From: Bacteroidales bacterium
Lineage (GTDB): Bacteria > Bacteroidota > Bacteroidia > Bacteroidales > UBA932
Assembly: GCA_016281015.1 (NCBI GenBank)
Contig: JAEEHS010000038.1
Coordinates: 1-53,678, forward strand
Direction: 5' to 3'
DNA: 53,678 bases
Below are positions 31,004 through 40,135 of this stretch, one piece after another. Below the pieces are notes generated by a model, which had not been told where the DNA came from, did no database searches, and saw nothing but the letters and a program-made list of their open reading frames with translations. Every line of letters begins with the position of its first letter. Within the stretch, counting starts at the first letter, position 1. The position numbers were made by a program, and so were the translations under genes.

Positions 31004-32668
31004 ATGAAACAGTATCAAGCCGTCGCCGAAAACTGGCTCAACGGAAACTTCGACGCCGAAACCAAGGCCGAAGTCAAACACCTGATGGACACAGACCCCG
31101 TCGCGCTCGAAGATGCGTTCTACAAGACGCTGGAATTCGGGACCGGCGGCCTTCGCGGCATTATGGGCGCAGGCACCAACCGGATGAACAAATACACGGT
31201 CGGAATGGCCACGCAGGGCCTGGCCAACTACATCAAGGCCCATGTCCAAGGAGAAAGCAGCGTCTGTATCTCCTACGACGCCCGCAACAATTCCGCGATC
31301 TTCGCCCGGATCAGCGCCGAAGTCCTCGCCAACAACGGCATCTCAGTCTGGCTCTTTGACGCGCTGCGTCCGACCCCGGAGCTGAGTTATTCCATCCGCA
31401 TGAAAAAAGCCACGGCCGGCATCATGGTCACGGCCTCGCACAACCCCAAGGAGTACAACGGCTATAAGGTCTTCTGGTCCGACGGCGGACAGATTACCGC
31501 GCCCGTGGACAAGGACGTCGTGGCCGAGGTGGCCAAAATCACCGATCCCGCCGACGTGCGCTTCGCCCCGGTTCCCGGCACCGTCCCCGCCGAGATCAAA
31601 ATGATGGGCGCGGAGGTCGATGAGGCCTATCTGAGGGATATCACGTCCCTGATGCTCTCCCCCGCATCCGTCGCCCGGCACAAGGACCTGAAGATTGTCT
31701 ACACCCCGCTGCACGGCTGCGGCGTGCGCCTGATGCCCCAGGCCCTGGAACGGATCGGCTTCAAGGATATCATCCATGTCCCCGAGCAGGACGTCAACGA
31801 CGGCAACTTCCCGACCGTCGTCTCCCCCAACCCGGAGGAGCCGGCCGCGATGAAGATGGCCATCGAGAAGGCCGAGCAGACCGGCGCCGACCTCGTGCTC
31901 GCCACCGACCCGGACGCTGACCGCCTCGGCATCGCCGTCAGGGACGACGCGGGAAAGATGGTCCAGCTGACCGGCAACCAGACCTGGTCCATGCTGACCT
32001 ATTATATCCTGACCCGCTGGAAGGAGCTTGGAAAGCTCGACGGCCGCCAGTACTGTGTCAAGACCATCGTCACCAGCGAACTGATTGCCGCCATCTGCAA
32101 GCGCTTCGGCGTGCCATGCTACAACGTCCTGACGGGCTTCAAGTACATTGCCGAGATTGTCAAACAGCAGGAAGGCAAGGGCGAATTTATCTGCGGCGGA
32201 GAAGAGAGTTACGGCTTCAACCTCGGCGAATTCGTGCGCGACAAATGCGCGCAGGTCGCCGGCTGTGCCATCGCCGAATGTGCCGCCTGGGCCGCCGACC
32301 AGGGCCTGACGCTCTGGCAGCTGCTCCAGAAGGTGTACAAGGAATACGGCCTGTATGTGGAGAAGATGGTCTATATCGTCCGCAAGGGGAAGAGCGGTGC
32401 CGAAGAGATCCAGCGGATCATGGCAGACTACCGCGCCTGTCCACCGAAGGAAATTGCAGGCAGTCCGCTCGCGAAGGTCATCGACTACAACCTGCCGGAA
32501 AAGACGGGCCTGCCGAAATCCAATGTGCTGCAGTTCTTCAATGAGGCCGGCGACGTGGTGTCTGTCCGCCCTTCCGGCACCGAGCCGAAAATCAAGTTCT
32601 ACTTCGGTGCCCGCGGCGACGATGCCGCCGCCAAGATCGAACAGCTGACAGCCCAGTTCGTCAAGTAA
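31004..32668 (+). CDS. Phosphoglucomutase/phosphomannomutase family protein
   Basis: 554 aa alpha-D-phosphohexomutase moving phosphate between C1 and C6 of glucose or mannose. Catalytic Ser145 is in TASHNP; the Mg-binding loop is DPDADR (302-307); the substrate-binding GGEESYGF and the phosphate-binding PSGTEPK near the C-terminus are intact. Length is that of the large (PGM2-like) subfamily, for which glucose, mannose or pentose phosphates are candidates. Monocistronic, upstream of tRNA-Ala. Confidence 0.92.
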   Translation: MKQYQAVAENWLNGNFDAETKAEVKHLMDTDPVALEDAFYKTLEFGTGGLRGIMGAGTNRMNKYTVGMATQGLANYIKAHVQGESSVCISYDARNNSAIFARISAEVLANNGISVWLFDALRPTPELSYSIRMKKATAGIMVTASHNPKEYNGYKVFWSDGGQITAPVDKDVVAEVAKITDPADVRFAPVPGTVPAEIKMMGAEVDEAYLRDITSLMLSPASVARHKDLKIVYTPLHGCGVRLMPQALERIGFKDIIHVPEQDVNDGNFPTVVSPNPEEPAAMKMAIEKAEQTGADLVLATDPDADRLGIAVRDDAGKMVQLTGNQTWSMLTYYILTRWKELGKLDGRQYCVKTIVTSELIAAICKRFGVPCYNVLTGFKYIAEIVKQQEGKGEFICGGEESYGFNLGEFVRDKCAQVAGCAIAECAAWAADQGLTLWQLLQKVYKEYGLYVEKMVYIVRKGKSGAEEIQRIMADYRACPPKEIAGSPLAKVIDYNLPEKTGLPKSNVLQFFNEAGDVVSVRPSGTEPKIKFYFGARGDDAAAKIEQLTAQFVK

Positions 32669-32690
32669 AAGACATTTTTTTACAAAAGGA

Positions 32691-32722
32691 CTTGCAAAAA
32701 CAGCGAAAAGGTTGTACTTTTG
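32691..32722 (+). promoter_or_regulatory. Predicted tRNA-Ala promoter
   Basis: CTTG (32691-32694) - 20 nt - TACTTTTG (32715-32722), with the tRNA starting 12 nt later. Confidence 0.7.
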
Positions 32723-32733
32723 CAGTCCGTTTC

Positions 32734-32806
32734 GGGGTATTAGCTCAGTTGGTAGAGCGCCAGGTTCGCAATCTGGAGGTCAGGGGTTCGACCCCCCTAT
32801 GCTCCA
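32734..32806 (+). tRNA. tRNA-Ala (anticodon CGC)
   Basis: 73 nt cloverleaf. Acceptor GGGGTAT/ATGCTCC with G-U pairs, D-arm AGCTCAGTTGGTAGAGC, anticodon loop TTCGCAA (anticodon CGC) in stem CCAGG/TCTGG, T-arm AGGGGTTCGACCCCCCT. Discriminator A at 32806; CCA not encoded as such. Confidence 0.93.
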
Positions 32807-32814
32807 CAAAGAAG

Positions 32815-32844
32815 GAGACCGGTCCATGAGGGCCGGTCTCTTTT
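32815..32844 (+). terminator. Intrinsic terminator after tRNA-Ala
   Basis: Perfect 8-bp stem GAGACCGG/CCGGTCTC with a 10-nt loop followed by TTTT. No U-run results on the other strand, so it serves the tRNA. Confidence 0.8.
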
Positions 32845-32846
32845 GC

Positions 32847-34664
32847 TTAGAAGGTCAGGAAGTCCACGAAGGCGGGGATGTCCAGGCTGTAGCCGCGGGG
32901 GCCGCGGAGTATGGACCCGTCTGGGTCCAAGATGAGATAGTTCGGCTGCGAGTTGACGCCGAAACGCTCCATCACCAGATGGGAATTGACCCGGCCGATG
33001 TCCTTCAGGATGGATCCGGATTCGGTCCTCACCCATTCGCTTTCCGGAAGACGCGTCTTGTCATCGACGAAAAGGGCCACGATGACATAGTCCTCCTTCA
33101 GCCGGCGGAGCACCTCGGGATCGCTCCAGACCCGGGCCTCCATCTCACGGCAGTTGACACAGCCGTGCCCGGTAATGTCCACAAATACTTTCTTCCCGGA
33201 AAAGGCCGCGGCCGCAAGACCGTCTTCCAGCGTCGTAAAGCCGGAGAGACCGTGCGGCAGGCTGACCTCGGAAGGGAGGAGGGGCGCCTCCTCTACCGGA
33301 TGCTGCGGTGCGGCTCCCAGGACAAAATCCTGGGTCTCCAGCGGCGGCAGATAGCCGCTGAGGGCCTTCAGCGGGGCGCCCCACATGCCCGGAAGCAAAT
33401 AGACGACGAAGGCGAAGTCCGCGATGACGAGCGAGAGCCGCCCCACCGAGAGATAGGCCAGGGGCTCATCGTGCTTGAAGCGGATCTTGCCCAGCAAATA
33501 CAGTCCCAGCAGGGTGAAACAGACAATCCAGATGGCCAGGTAAACTTCCCGGTCCAGGATATGCCAGTGATAGGTCTGGTCCGCCGTAGAGAGGAATTTC
33601 AGGCCGAGGGCGATTTCAATGAAGCCCAGGACGACCTTGACGCTGTTGAGCCAGCCGCCGCTGCGGGGCAGTTTATTCAGAATGGACGGGAAAAAGGCCA
33701 GCAGGACAAAGGGCAGCGCGAAAGCGATGCTGAACGCGAGCATGGTCACCATCGGCGTCCAGAATTCGCCCTGGGTGCTCTTGATCAGGACGGTCCCCAC
33801 GATGGGCCCCGTACAGCTGAAACTTACCAGGACCAGGGTCAGCGCCAGGAAAAATACGCCGGCAAGCCCTTTCCGGCCGCTTCCCTCGTCTGCTTTCGTG
33901 GTCCATCCAGATGGAAGGACCATTTCAAAAGCACCGAAGAAAGAGGCGGCGAACACCATAAAGACAAGGAAGAAAAGAATGTTCGGCAGCCAGTGGGTCG
34001 AAAGCCAGTTAAAGATGTCCGCCGTGACAGCCGAACCGCCCACCATCCAGGTCACCCCGATGATGACGCAGACAGGGACCGTGTAGAGGAGGACGATGAA
34101 CAGCCCGTACATCAAGGCCCGGAAACGCCCGCGGGCGGGCGAAGCGGACTGCTTGAGGAAAAAAGACACGGTCATCGGGACCATCGGGAACACACAGGGG
34201 GTCAGCAGCATCAGAAGTCCCCAGAGAATGGCTTCCAGGATCAGTCCCCACAGCCCCCCGGAAGCTGTCCGGGGAACGGGTAAACCAAACGCAAACTCCT
34301 CGGGCGGAAAGCAGTCATCTCCGCTGCAGGCACTCCAGCGTACGTTTCCTCTCACCTCGGAGGCTTTCGCGCCTATCTTCAGTCCCTGGCGGAGCACATA
34401 GGTTCCCGAGACGACCTCCTCGCCCTTGTAATCAGAGGGCGTATACGCTTCGGCCGGATCCCCAGCCGCCTCGACGCCTTCGGTCTCCAGACTCAGTGAG
34501 ACGCCTGCATGCGGAATACGCATCGGATGGGTATAATAGCCTTCCTGGACCTCGCCGGTCAAGACCAGCTCATAGCCGTCGGCGGTCGGTCGAAGTTCGG
34601 GCGTCCAGGTCATGGTCGGTCCCGGGAGGGCCGCCAGGAGAAGGGTCAGAAGCAAGGATTTCAT
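32847..34664 (-). CDS. dsbD: Thiol:disulfide interchange protein DsbD
   Basis: 605 aa. Carries electrons from cytoplasmic thioredoxin across the inner membrane to periplasmic disulfide-bond and cytochrome-maturation proteins. Order: signal peptide (1-18), N-terminal beta domain with a Cys pair (CSGDDC, about 118-123), a CcdA-like block of eight membrane helices with the key Cys in TPCVFPM and in FSCTGP, and a C-terminal thioredoxin domain with C502-VN-C505. The ATG overlaps coaE's stop (ATGA). Last gene of nusB-yajC-ybbR-coaE-dsbD. Confidence 0.92.
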   Translation of the reverse strand: MKSLLLTLLLAALPGPTMTWTPELRPTADGYELVLTGEVQEGYYTHPMRIPHAGVSLSLETEGVEAAGDPAEAYTPSDYKGEEVVSGTYVLRQGLKIGAKASEVRGNVRWSACSGDDCFPPEEFAFGLPVPRTASGGLWGLILEAILWGLLMLLTPCVFPMVPMTVSFFLKQSASPARGRFRALMYGLFIVLLYTVPVCVIIGVTWMVGGSAVTADIFNWLSTHWLPNILFFLVFMVFAASFFGAFEMVLPSGWTTKADEGSGRKGLAGVFFLALTLVLVSFSCTGPIVGTVLIKSTQGEFWTPMVTMLAFSIAFALPFVLLAFFPSILNKLPRSGGWLNSVKVVLGFIEIALGLKFLSTADQTYHWHILDREVYLAIWIVCFTLLGLYLLGKIRFKHDEPLAYLSVGRLSLVIADFAFVVYLLPGMWGAPLKALSGYLPPLETQDFVLGAAPQHPVEEAPLLPSEVSLPHGLSGFTTLEDGLAAAAFSGKKVFVDITGHGCVNCREMEARVWSDPEVLRRLKEDYVIVALFVDDKTRLPESEWVRTESGSILKDIGRVNSHLVMERFGVNSQPNYLILDPDGSILRGPRGYSLDIPAFVDFLTF

Positions 34665-35233
34665 AAGTGGTCAATGATGTTTCCGACTTGTACCTCCAAA
34701 TCGGACAGGGTTCCTTCGTTGTAAATGATATAGTCGGCCCGCGAAGAGAGGTCCTCCTGGGACCGCATGCGGGAAAGCACGGCATCCTCAGAAAGGCCAT
34801 CCCGGAAGCGGACACGAGAAAGGCGGATCTTGGCCGGCGCATCCACCCAGATAATGACGTCTCCAATTCCATCAAAGAGGGGTTTGGAAAGAATCACGGC
34901 CGACTCCAGGGCGACGAGGCGCTCACTGCGCGAAGCGCGCCAGGCCTTGAAATCCTCCAGCAGGGCCGGATACAGCAGCGCTTCAACAGCCTCGCGGGCC
35001 CGGGAATCCGAAAAAATCCTTCCGGCAAGCGCCGGACGGTCCAGAGAGCCGTCCTTCTGGCGGAGACCGCAGCCCAGCCGATCTTCCAGGGTCTCGAGCA
35101 GGCCGGGGACCTCGTCGTAGAGCGCTTTGGCGCGGCCGTCACAGTCATAAACGGGAATCCCCCGTTTCCTCACGATGGCGGCAACGACGGACTTGCCGCT
35201 GCCGATACCGCCGGATATAATCAGCGTCTTCAT
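34661..35233 (-). CDS. coaE: Dephospho-CoA kinase
   Basis: 190 aa; phosphorylates the 3'-OH of the ribose of dephospho-CoA, last step of coenzyme A synthesis. P-loop GGIGSGKS at residues 8-15 and the YDCDGRAKAL motif following it are as in CoaE; IIWVDAP and RMRSQ lie in the lid region. Overlaps ybbR and dsbD by ATGA at both ends, so all three are translationally coupled. Confidence 0.94.
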   Translation of the reverse strand: MKTLIISGGIGSGKSVVAAIVRKRGIPVYDCDGRAKALYDEVPGLLETLEDRLGCGLRQKDGSLDRPALAGRIFSDSRAREAVEALLYPALLEDFKAWRASRSERLVALESAVILSKPLFDGIGDVIIWVDAPAKIRLSRVRFRDGLSEDAVLSRMRSQEDLSSRADYIIYNEGTLSDLEVQVGNIIDHL

Positions 35234-36201
35234 CCGTTGTCCTCGATACAGTCGAACACTTCCGGCTCGATCCGGCAGTCCAGCACTCCGGCGGGCAGGC
35301 GCAAGGTATGGGGAACACAGCGGCCGGACAGGGAGGCATTGAAATCGCGCCAGTCGATATAGAGCTTGAAACGGGAAAGCGGGTCGCTCCCGATGGGGAA
35401 CGCGCAGCGAAGCACCACCCGCGCCGTCGGAGGAAAGACCTGCAGGTGATGGCCGGCCGGTGCATTCCAGACTTCGACCCCCACCTGAGTACTCAGTTCA
35501 ACATAGCGAGAAACCTCCAGTTCATAATTCACATCCTCCGTCGACAGCCGGAGTCCTTTGACCTTACTGAGCCGCAGGGTTCCGTGCTGGGATTCATGGA
35601 TGTCCCACAGATTCAGCCGCTGGGTCGAAACGTGGTCCACCTGTTCCAGGCGGGCCGCTTCGCCATAGACGGTCACCGAATCGGGACGGAGTTTGAGCGG
35701 GGCGGCGTTCATGTACTGGGAACGGTAGTTCAGCTGGATCAGCGGCTCTACCGGGACCCGTTTGTGATTCTCTGAGGGGAAAATGAAGGACAGCGTGTCG
35801 GTTACAAAGGCCTCCACCACCGTTTCTTCCCCGAAAATACGGCCGACATAGGAATTCTTGGCAGAACCGGTCAGCAGGTACTCGTCGTGTCCGGCATAAT
35901 GCAGGTCCCCCCGGTCGATGCGGACCCTTACCGGCTGGCGTTCCTTCCGGCTCTGGGAGCGCAGCAGGGAAAAGCCGGAGGTCCGGCAGCGGGCCGTCAC
36001 CAGCGCACGGTTGGAGGACTGGGCGCTGTGGCCGTCGATGCTGCATTCGGCGATGACCGGAACGCTGACCAGTCCGGCATAACTGTTCGAGAGATTGGTC
36101 AGCAGCCACACAAGCGAAGAAAGCAGAAGAGACAGAACCAGTACGATTCCATCCCTTCCGCCCAGGGAAAACCGGCGGAATCTGCCTGTGCGGCGGGCCA
36201 T
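35230..36201 (-). CDS. YbbR-like domain protein
   Basis: 323 aa with one membrane helix near the N-terminus (about 18-38) and repeated beta-rich YbbR-like modules outside (for example VPVEPLIQLNYRSQY ... PLKLRPDSVTVYGEA, in parts). YbbR proteins are linked to the cyclic-di-AMP cyclase in Firmicutes; in Bacteroidota they sit, as here, between yajC and coaE. Interaction partners are unknown. Overlaps coaE (ATGA). Confidence 0.82.
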   Translation of the reverse strand: MARRTGRFRRFSLGGRDGIVLVLSLLLSSLVWLLTNLSNSYAGLVSVPVIAECSIDGHSAQSSNRALVTARCRTSGFSLLRSQSRKERQPVRVRIDRGDLHYAGHDEYLLTGSAKNSYVGRIFGEETVVEAFVTDTLSFIFPSENHKRVPVEPLIQLNYRSQYMNAAPLKLRPDSVTVYGEAARLEQVDHVSTQRLNLWDIHESQHGTLRLSKVKGLRLSTEDVNYELEVSRYVELSTQVGVEVWNAPAGHHLQVFPPTARVVLRCAFPIGSDPLSRFKLYIDWRDFNASLSGRCVPHTLRLPAGVLDCRIEPEVFDCIEDNG

Positions 36202-36206
36202 CTCTA

Positions 36207-36527
36207 CTACTGCTGCATGTCGGAGTTGTCGCGAACGAGTCCCTGCTTGTCCACACGGAGCTTCGTATCGCCGTCCACGCGGATCAGCGCGGTCTTTTCA
36301 TTGACCTCGACAATCTCGCCGTAGATACCTCCGACGGTCACGACCTTGTCGCCTTTCTTAAGGCCGTCGCGGAAGGCCTGCAGCTCTTTCTGCTGCTTGC
36401 GCTGCGGACGGATCATGAAAAGCCACATGATCACGAAAATGACGGCCAGCATGACCCACATGGACCAGGAACCACTCTGCGGAGCCTGGGCAGGGGCGGC
36501 TTGGAGAAGGATAAAAAGCGTATTCAT
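36207..36527 (-). CDS. yajC: Preprotein translocase accessory subunit YajC
   Basis: 106 aa, one membrane helix (about 21-42, MWVMLAVIFVIMWLFMIRP) followed by the typical RPQRKQQKELQ and KKGDKVVTVGGIYGEI motifs. YajC associates with SecDF/SecYEG. It is 3 nt downstream of nusB and 5 nt upstream of ybbR. Confidence 0.94.
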   Translation of the reverse strand: MNTLFILLQAAPAQAPQSGSWSMWVMLAVIFVIMWLFMIRPQRKQQKELQAFRDGLKKGDKVVTVGGIYGEIVEVNEKTALIRVDGDTKLRVDKQGLVRDNSDMQQ

Positions 36528-36530
36528 TGT

Positions 36531-37481
36531 TTAGTTTTTGTTGATTTTTCCCTCAGCGGCGAACTGTTTGATCAGGCGGTCCAGCAGACCGTTTACGAAA
36601 CTGCCGCTCTTGGGCGTGGAGTAAAACTTGGATATTTCTACATATTCATTAATGGTCACCCGAAGCGGTATCTCCGGGAAACAGACGGCCTCGGAAAGAC
36701 CGAGGGCAATCAGGACCACATCCGTCGTGTACAGGCGGTCGCTGTCCCAGCGGGACACCAGCGCAGCGATCATTTTCTCATACTGCGGGTAGTTTCCCAC
36801 GGCGGTTTCGAGCAGGGTCCGGACAAAGCGGAGGTCGCTGTCCGCCTTCTTGCCCTGGCGGATGAGCAGGTCACTGTTCACCAGCGGAGGCAGTCTCCAG
36901 CGACCCGTCCGTGCGATATCGTCGAGGTCCCGGATGATGAAACCGAGCACATAGCCCAGGTCGTCCGTCCAGCGGATATTCAGGTCCTCCAGGATGGCGG
37001 CAAGCGCGTCGCTGTCTTCGAATTCCTCCTCATACATCTTCTTGAAAAGCCGGACATCTTCGGCGAGGGACAGCTCCGGGCTTTCCATATATGCCTGGTA
37101 CCAGGGCTTTGTCTTTACCGATTCGTACAAATCGTGCAGGAAGACATCATACTGGTCCCAGGAGATTTTTTTCTTCTCGATGATTTTCCTGAAATCCGGG
37201 TCGTCCTCCAGTAGCGGCGAGAGACTATTCCGGACAAATTTCAGATTGGGGTTCAGATCCTCCTCGGTCGGGTTGAACTTGCCGCGGGCGGCCTCAATGC
37301 GGCGCGAGGCCTCGGCGGTCAGCGGAGGAATGATGGACAGCATCAGCAGATACAGATCCCGTGTCGCCTCCATGGAGGCATCCAGGTCGGCAAGGGCTTC
37401 TTTCAGGCTCTTTCCCGGGTTCTCGGCACAGGCATATAACTCTTTGAAAGCCTTGATTCTGAGAATTCTTCTGTTGAGCAT
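36531..37481 (-). CDS. nusB: Transcription antitermination protein NusB (long form)
   Basis: 316 aa. The C-terminal half (about 180-310) is the NusB helical domain that binds NusE and boxA RNA (ALVSRWDSDRLYTTDVVLIALGLSEAV, EIPLRVTINEYVEISKFYSTPKSGSFVNGLLD, cited in part). The N-terminal half, about 170 residues, starts with MLNRRILRIKAFK and is an extension found in Bacteroidota NusB; canonical NusB is about 140 aa. First gene of the operon; divergent from the PUR-family gene. Confidence 0.88.
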   Translation of the reverse strand: MLNRRILRIKAFKELYACAENPGKSLKEALADLDASMEATRDLYLLMLSIIPPLTAEASRRIEAARGKFNPTEEDLNPNLKFVRNSLSPLLEDDPDFRKIIEKKKISWDQYDVFLHDLYESVKTKPWYQAYMESPELSLAEDVRLFKKMYEEEFEDSDALAAILEDLNIRWTDDLGYVLGFIIRDLDDIARTGRWRLPPLVNSDLLIRQGKKADSDLRFVRTLLETAVGNYPQYEKMIAALVSRWDSDRLYTTDVVLIALGLSEAVCFPEIPLRVTINEYVEISKFYSTPKSGSFVNGLLDRLIKQFAAEGKINKN

Positions 37482-37518
37482 ATTTCAAATAACTGGCTGA
37501 TGATACAAAAATTCTTCG

Positions 37519-37526
37519 CAAAGTTA
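37519..37526 (-). promoter_or_regulatory. Predicted -7 box of the nusB operon
   Basis: Minus strand TAACTTTG; leader about 35 nt. The -33 region lacks a clear TTTG and overlaps the divergent promoter at 37524-37555. Confidence 0.45.
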
Positions 37527-37555
37527 GTGTTTATTAAATTATTTTCCTACATTTG
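37524..37555 (+). promoter_or_regulatory. Predicted promoter of the PUR-family gene
   Basis: TTAG (37524-37527) - 20 nt - TACATTTG (37548-37555), giving a leader of about 20 nt before ATG 37581. Confidence 0.6.
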
Positions 37556-37580
37556 TGGACAATTAAAAATCGAAAAAGCT

Positions 37581-37934
37581 ATGTATAGTGAAGATTTCGA
37601 AAGGGGTTATTCCCGGGAGCGCAATGCGGAGGACGTGTACTCGAAGCCGGTTCGTGCCGGAAAGCGTACATACTTCTTCGATGTCAAATCCACGAAAGGT
37701 AACAACGACTTCTATCTGACCATCACCGAGAGCAAGCGGCGGCAGAATCCGGATGGCACCTATGTGTATGACAAGCACAAGATTTTCCTGTATAAGGAAG
37801 ACTTCGAGAAATTCTCCGAAGGACTTGACGAAGCTGTCAAATACATTAAGGAAACCCTCCTCAAGGACCAGCCCTTCACGGAGACCCGCCACGACGAAGG
37901 CGGCTACTCGGATGTGGACTTTGAAGAACTCTGA
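37581..37934 (+). CDS. PUR-family DNA/RNA-binding protein (DUF3276)
   Basis: 117 aa small protein. GKRTYFFDVKSTKGNDFYLTI-type and KIFLYKEDFEKFSEGLDEA segments match the PUR-alpha-like single-domain proteins conserved in Bacteroidota and spirochaetes, which bind single-stranded nucleic acid and regulate genes. ATG 37581 is chosen since the -7 box TACATTTG lies between it and the longer frame. Acidic tail (DVDFEEL). Followed directly by a terminator, so monocistronic. Confidence 0.9.
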   Translation: MYSEDFERGYSRERNAEDVYSKPVRAGKRTYFFDVKSTKGNNDFYLTITESKRRQNPDGTYVYDKHKIFLYKEDFEKFSEGLDEAVKYIKETLLKDQPFTETRHDEGGYSDVDFEEL

Positions 37935-37938
37935 GATG

Positions 37939-37966
37939 AAACCGGCCTGCCATGCCGGTTTTTTTT
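37939..37966 (+). terminator. Intrinsic terminator of the PUR-family gene
   Basis: Stem AACCGGC/GCCGGTT with 7-nt loop and a T8 run. Confidence 0.88.
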
Positions 37967-37980
37967 GAACCTATCCGCCC

Positions 37981-39240
37981 ATGATCCTGCTTCAGAACAT
38001 TCTCCTCGACGACCGACGGACCAACATTTTCATTGAGGGTGAGCGCATTCGCCGCATCAGCCCTTCCCCGATTCCGGTTCCCCCCGGGACCGAAATCATC
38101 GACGGAAGCCACCAGGCCGTTATTCCGGGCTTCATCAACATGCACACACATGCCGCGATGATCCTCCTTCGGGGGATCCATGAAGACCTGTGCCTGTATG
38201 ACTGGCTGGAGCGGATCTGGAAAATCGAAGCGAAAGTGGACCGGGAATTCATCTACCACGCGACCAGGGCGGCCTGCCTGGAGATGCTCAAGGGCGGTAC
38301 CACCACCTTCAACGACCAGTACTGGTTCGCCCCCGAGTCCCGGAGAGCGGCCCTGGAGATGGGTCTCCGTCCGCGGATTGCCTTTGTCTTCCTGGACAGC
38401 CACAACGCCGAGATGGCCGCGCGCCAGCGGAAGGCTTTCGAAGCCCTCTACGAGCGTTCCAAGGGCTGGGAAGGCGAGCCGGGCCTTTGTGTCGGCATCC
38501 ATTCGGTTTATACCGTCAGCGAAGAGAACATCCTCTGGGCCAACCGTTTTGCCCTCGAACATGGACTGAAGGTCCACATGCACCTCGCCGAAACACCGCT
38601 GGAAGACCGGGACTGCCGCAAGGCCCATGACGGCCTCTCCCCGACCGCCTATTTCGACCGCCTGGGCGTGCTCGGACCGCATGTCATTGCCGCACACTGC
38701 CTCTGCCTGAGCGACGACGATGTCGAAATCCTCGGCAAGCGGGGTGTCCACTGCGTCCACAACATCAATTCCAACGCAAAACTCTCCTCCGGCTACCACT
38801 TCCGCTACAACGAACTGCGGGACGCCGGGGCCAATGTCTGCCTGGGAACGGACGGCGCAGCCTCGTCCAACAGCCTTGACCTGCTCGAGACGATGAAGAC
38901 GACGGCCCTCTTCCAGAAAGCCTGGCGGAACGACCCGCGGGAGATGCCCCTGGGTGAACTGATGGACTGCGCCACCGTCAACGGCGCCCGTGCGCTGGGG
39001 CTGGAGAGCGGCGTCATCCGGGAAGGGGCGCTGGCGGACTTGAGCCTGGTCGATCTGGACAATACCTATTTCCTGTCTCCGGGCAGTTTCCTCGCGAATC
39101 TGATCTATGCCGCCCACAGCGATGTCATTTCCTCGGTCATCGTCGGCGGCCGCCTGGTCATGCGGAATCGCCATGTCCCCCACGAAGAAGAGATTCTCGA
39201 AGGAGCCCGGAACGTTATACGCGAGATTGAAGCACTATGA
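37981..39240 (+). CDS. Amidohydrolase, probable 5'-methylthioadenosine/S-adenosylhomocysteine (or adenosine) deaminase
   Basis: 419 aa TIM-barrel zinc deaminase. Metal and catalytic residues are visible: H55 and H57 (MHTH), H201 and E204 (HLAE), H239 (AAHC) and D291 (GTDGAASS). These match the MtaD-type deaminases that convert MTA/SAH to the inosine forms. The next gene, a purine nucleoside phosphorylase overlapping by ATGA, would take the product, giving a two-step purine salvage unit. Guanine or other aminopurine deaminase is the alternative. Confidence 0.85.
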   Translation: MILLQNILLDDRRTNIFIEGERIRRISPSPIPVPPGTEIIDGSHQAVIPGFINMHTHAAMILLRGIHEDLCLYDWLERIWKIEAKVDREFIYHATRAACLEMLKGGTTTFNDQYWFAPESRRAALEMGLRPRIAFVFLDSHNAEMAARQRKAFEALYERSKGWEGEPGLCVGIHSVYTVSEENILWANRFALEHGLKVHMHLAETPLEDRDCRKAHDGLSPTAYFDRLGVLGPHVIAAHCLCLSDDDVEILGKRGVHCVHNINSNAKLSSGYHFRYNELRDAGANVCLGTDGAASSNSLDLLETMKTTALFQKAWRNDPREMPLGELMDCATVNGARALGLESGVIREGALADLSLVDLDNTYFLSPGSFLANLIYAAHSDVISSVIVGGRLVMRNRHVPHEEEILEGARNVIREIEAL

Positions 39241-40061
39241 ACACCTTAGAAACCATTTACGCCGCATCCGAATATGTTCAGAGCCGTCTGGAAGGACGCC
39301 AGCCCGAAGTAGGCATCGTCCTCGGCAGCGGACTCGGCAAACTCTCCGACCACATCCAGGATCCCCTCGTCATCCCCTACCGCGACATCCCGGGCTTCCC
39401 CGTTTCGACCGCCATCGGTCACAAAGGCAATTTCATCATCGGGCAGCTCGGCGGGAAGTGCGTCATCGCCATGCAGGGCCGGATCCATTATTATGAAGGC
39501 TATCCGATGGAGATGGTCGTCCTCCCCATCCGGCTGATGAAGGTCATCGGCATCCGCACGCTGTTCGTGTCCAATGCCGCCGGCGCCACCAACCTCTCCT
39601 ACAAGGTCGGCGACCTGATGATCATCAAGGACCATATCAACCTGATACCCAATCCCCTGATCGGGCCGAACCTGGACGATTTCGGACCGCGTTTCCCGGA
39701 CATGACCCGTCCCTACGACCCGGAACTGATCCGCCGCGCGGAAGCGATCGCCGCCGAGGAGGACATCCTCCTCCGCAAAGGCGTCTATGTCGCCTGCTCC
39801 GGCCCCTGCTACGAAACGCCGGCCGAATACAAGTACTTCCGGCTGATCGGCGCGGATGCCGTCGGCATGTCCACGACCTCGGAGGTCGTCGTCGCCCGGC
39901 ACAGCGGCATCCCGGTCTTCGGGATGTCCGTCATCACGGACGTCGCTCCCTCGTCGGATGATGAGGAATATACCACGGACGGAGAAGCCATCGTACGGGC
40001 CGCTGACGCAGCCGCGGACAAGATGACCCGCCTGTTCACGCGCCTTATCGCATCCTTGTAA
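39237..40061 (+). CDS. punA: Purine nucleoside phosphorylase
   Basis: 274 aa trimeric-type PNP that cleaves inosine/guanosine (or methylthioinosine) with phosphate. GSGLG (30-34), the phosphate-binding GHKGNFIIG (61-69), QGRIHYYEGY, SNAAGATNL, CSGPCYETPAEY and GMSTTSEV are all intact. Overlaps the deaminase stop by 4 bp, so it acts on that enzyme's product. Confidence 0.94.
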   Translation: MNTLETIYAASEYVQSRLEGRQPEVGIVLGSGLGKLSDHIQDPLVIPYRDIPGFPVSTAIGHKGNFIIGQLGGKCVIAMQGRIHYYEGYPMEMVVLPIRLMKVIGIRTLFVSNAAGATNLSYKVGDLMIIKDHINLIPNPLIGPNLDDFGPRFPDMTRPYDPELIRRAEAIAAEEDILLRKGVYVACSGPCYETPAEYKYFRLIGADAVGMSTTSEVVVARHSGIPVFGMSVITDVAPSSDDEEYTTDGEAIVRAADAAADKMTRLFTRLIASL

Positions 40062-40102
40062 AAATGATAAGAAAAACTCTTTTCCATATTAAAATTTTTT
40101 CT

Positions 40103-40110
40103 TAACTTTG
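40103..40110 (+). promoter_or_regulatory. Predicted -7 box of the coiled-coil gene-zapA unit
   Basis: TAACTTTG, 25 nt before ATG 40136. The -33 region reads TCTTTTCC, only a weak match. Confidence 0.55.
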
Positions 40111-40135
40111 CAGGGATTAGGTACAACAATTGGCG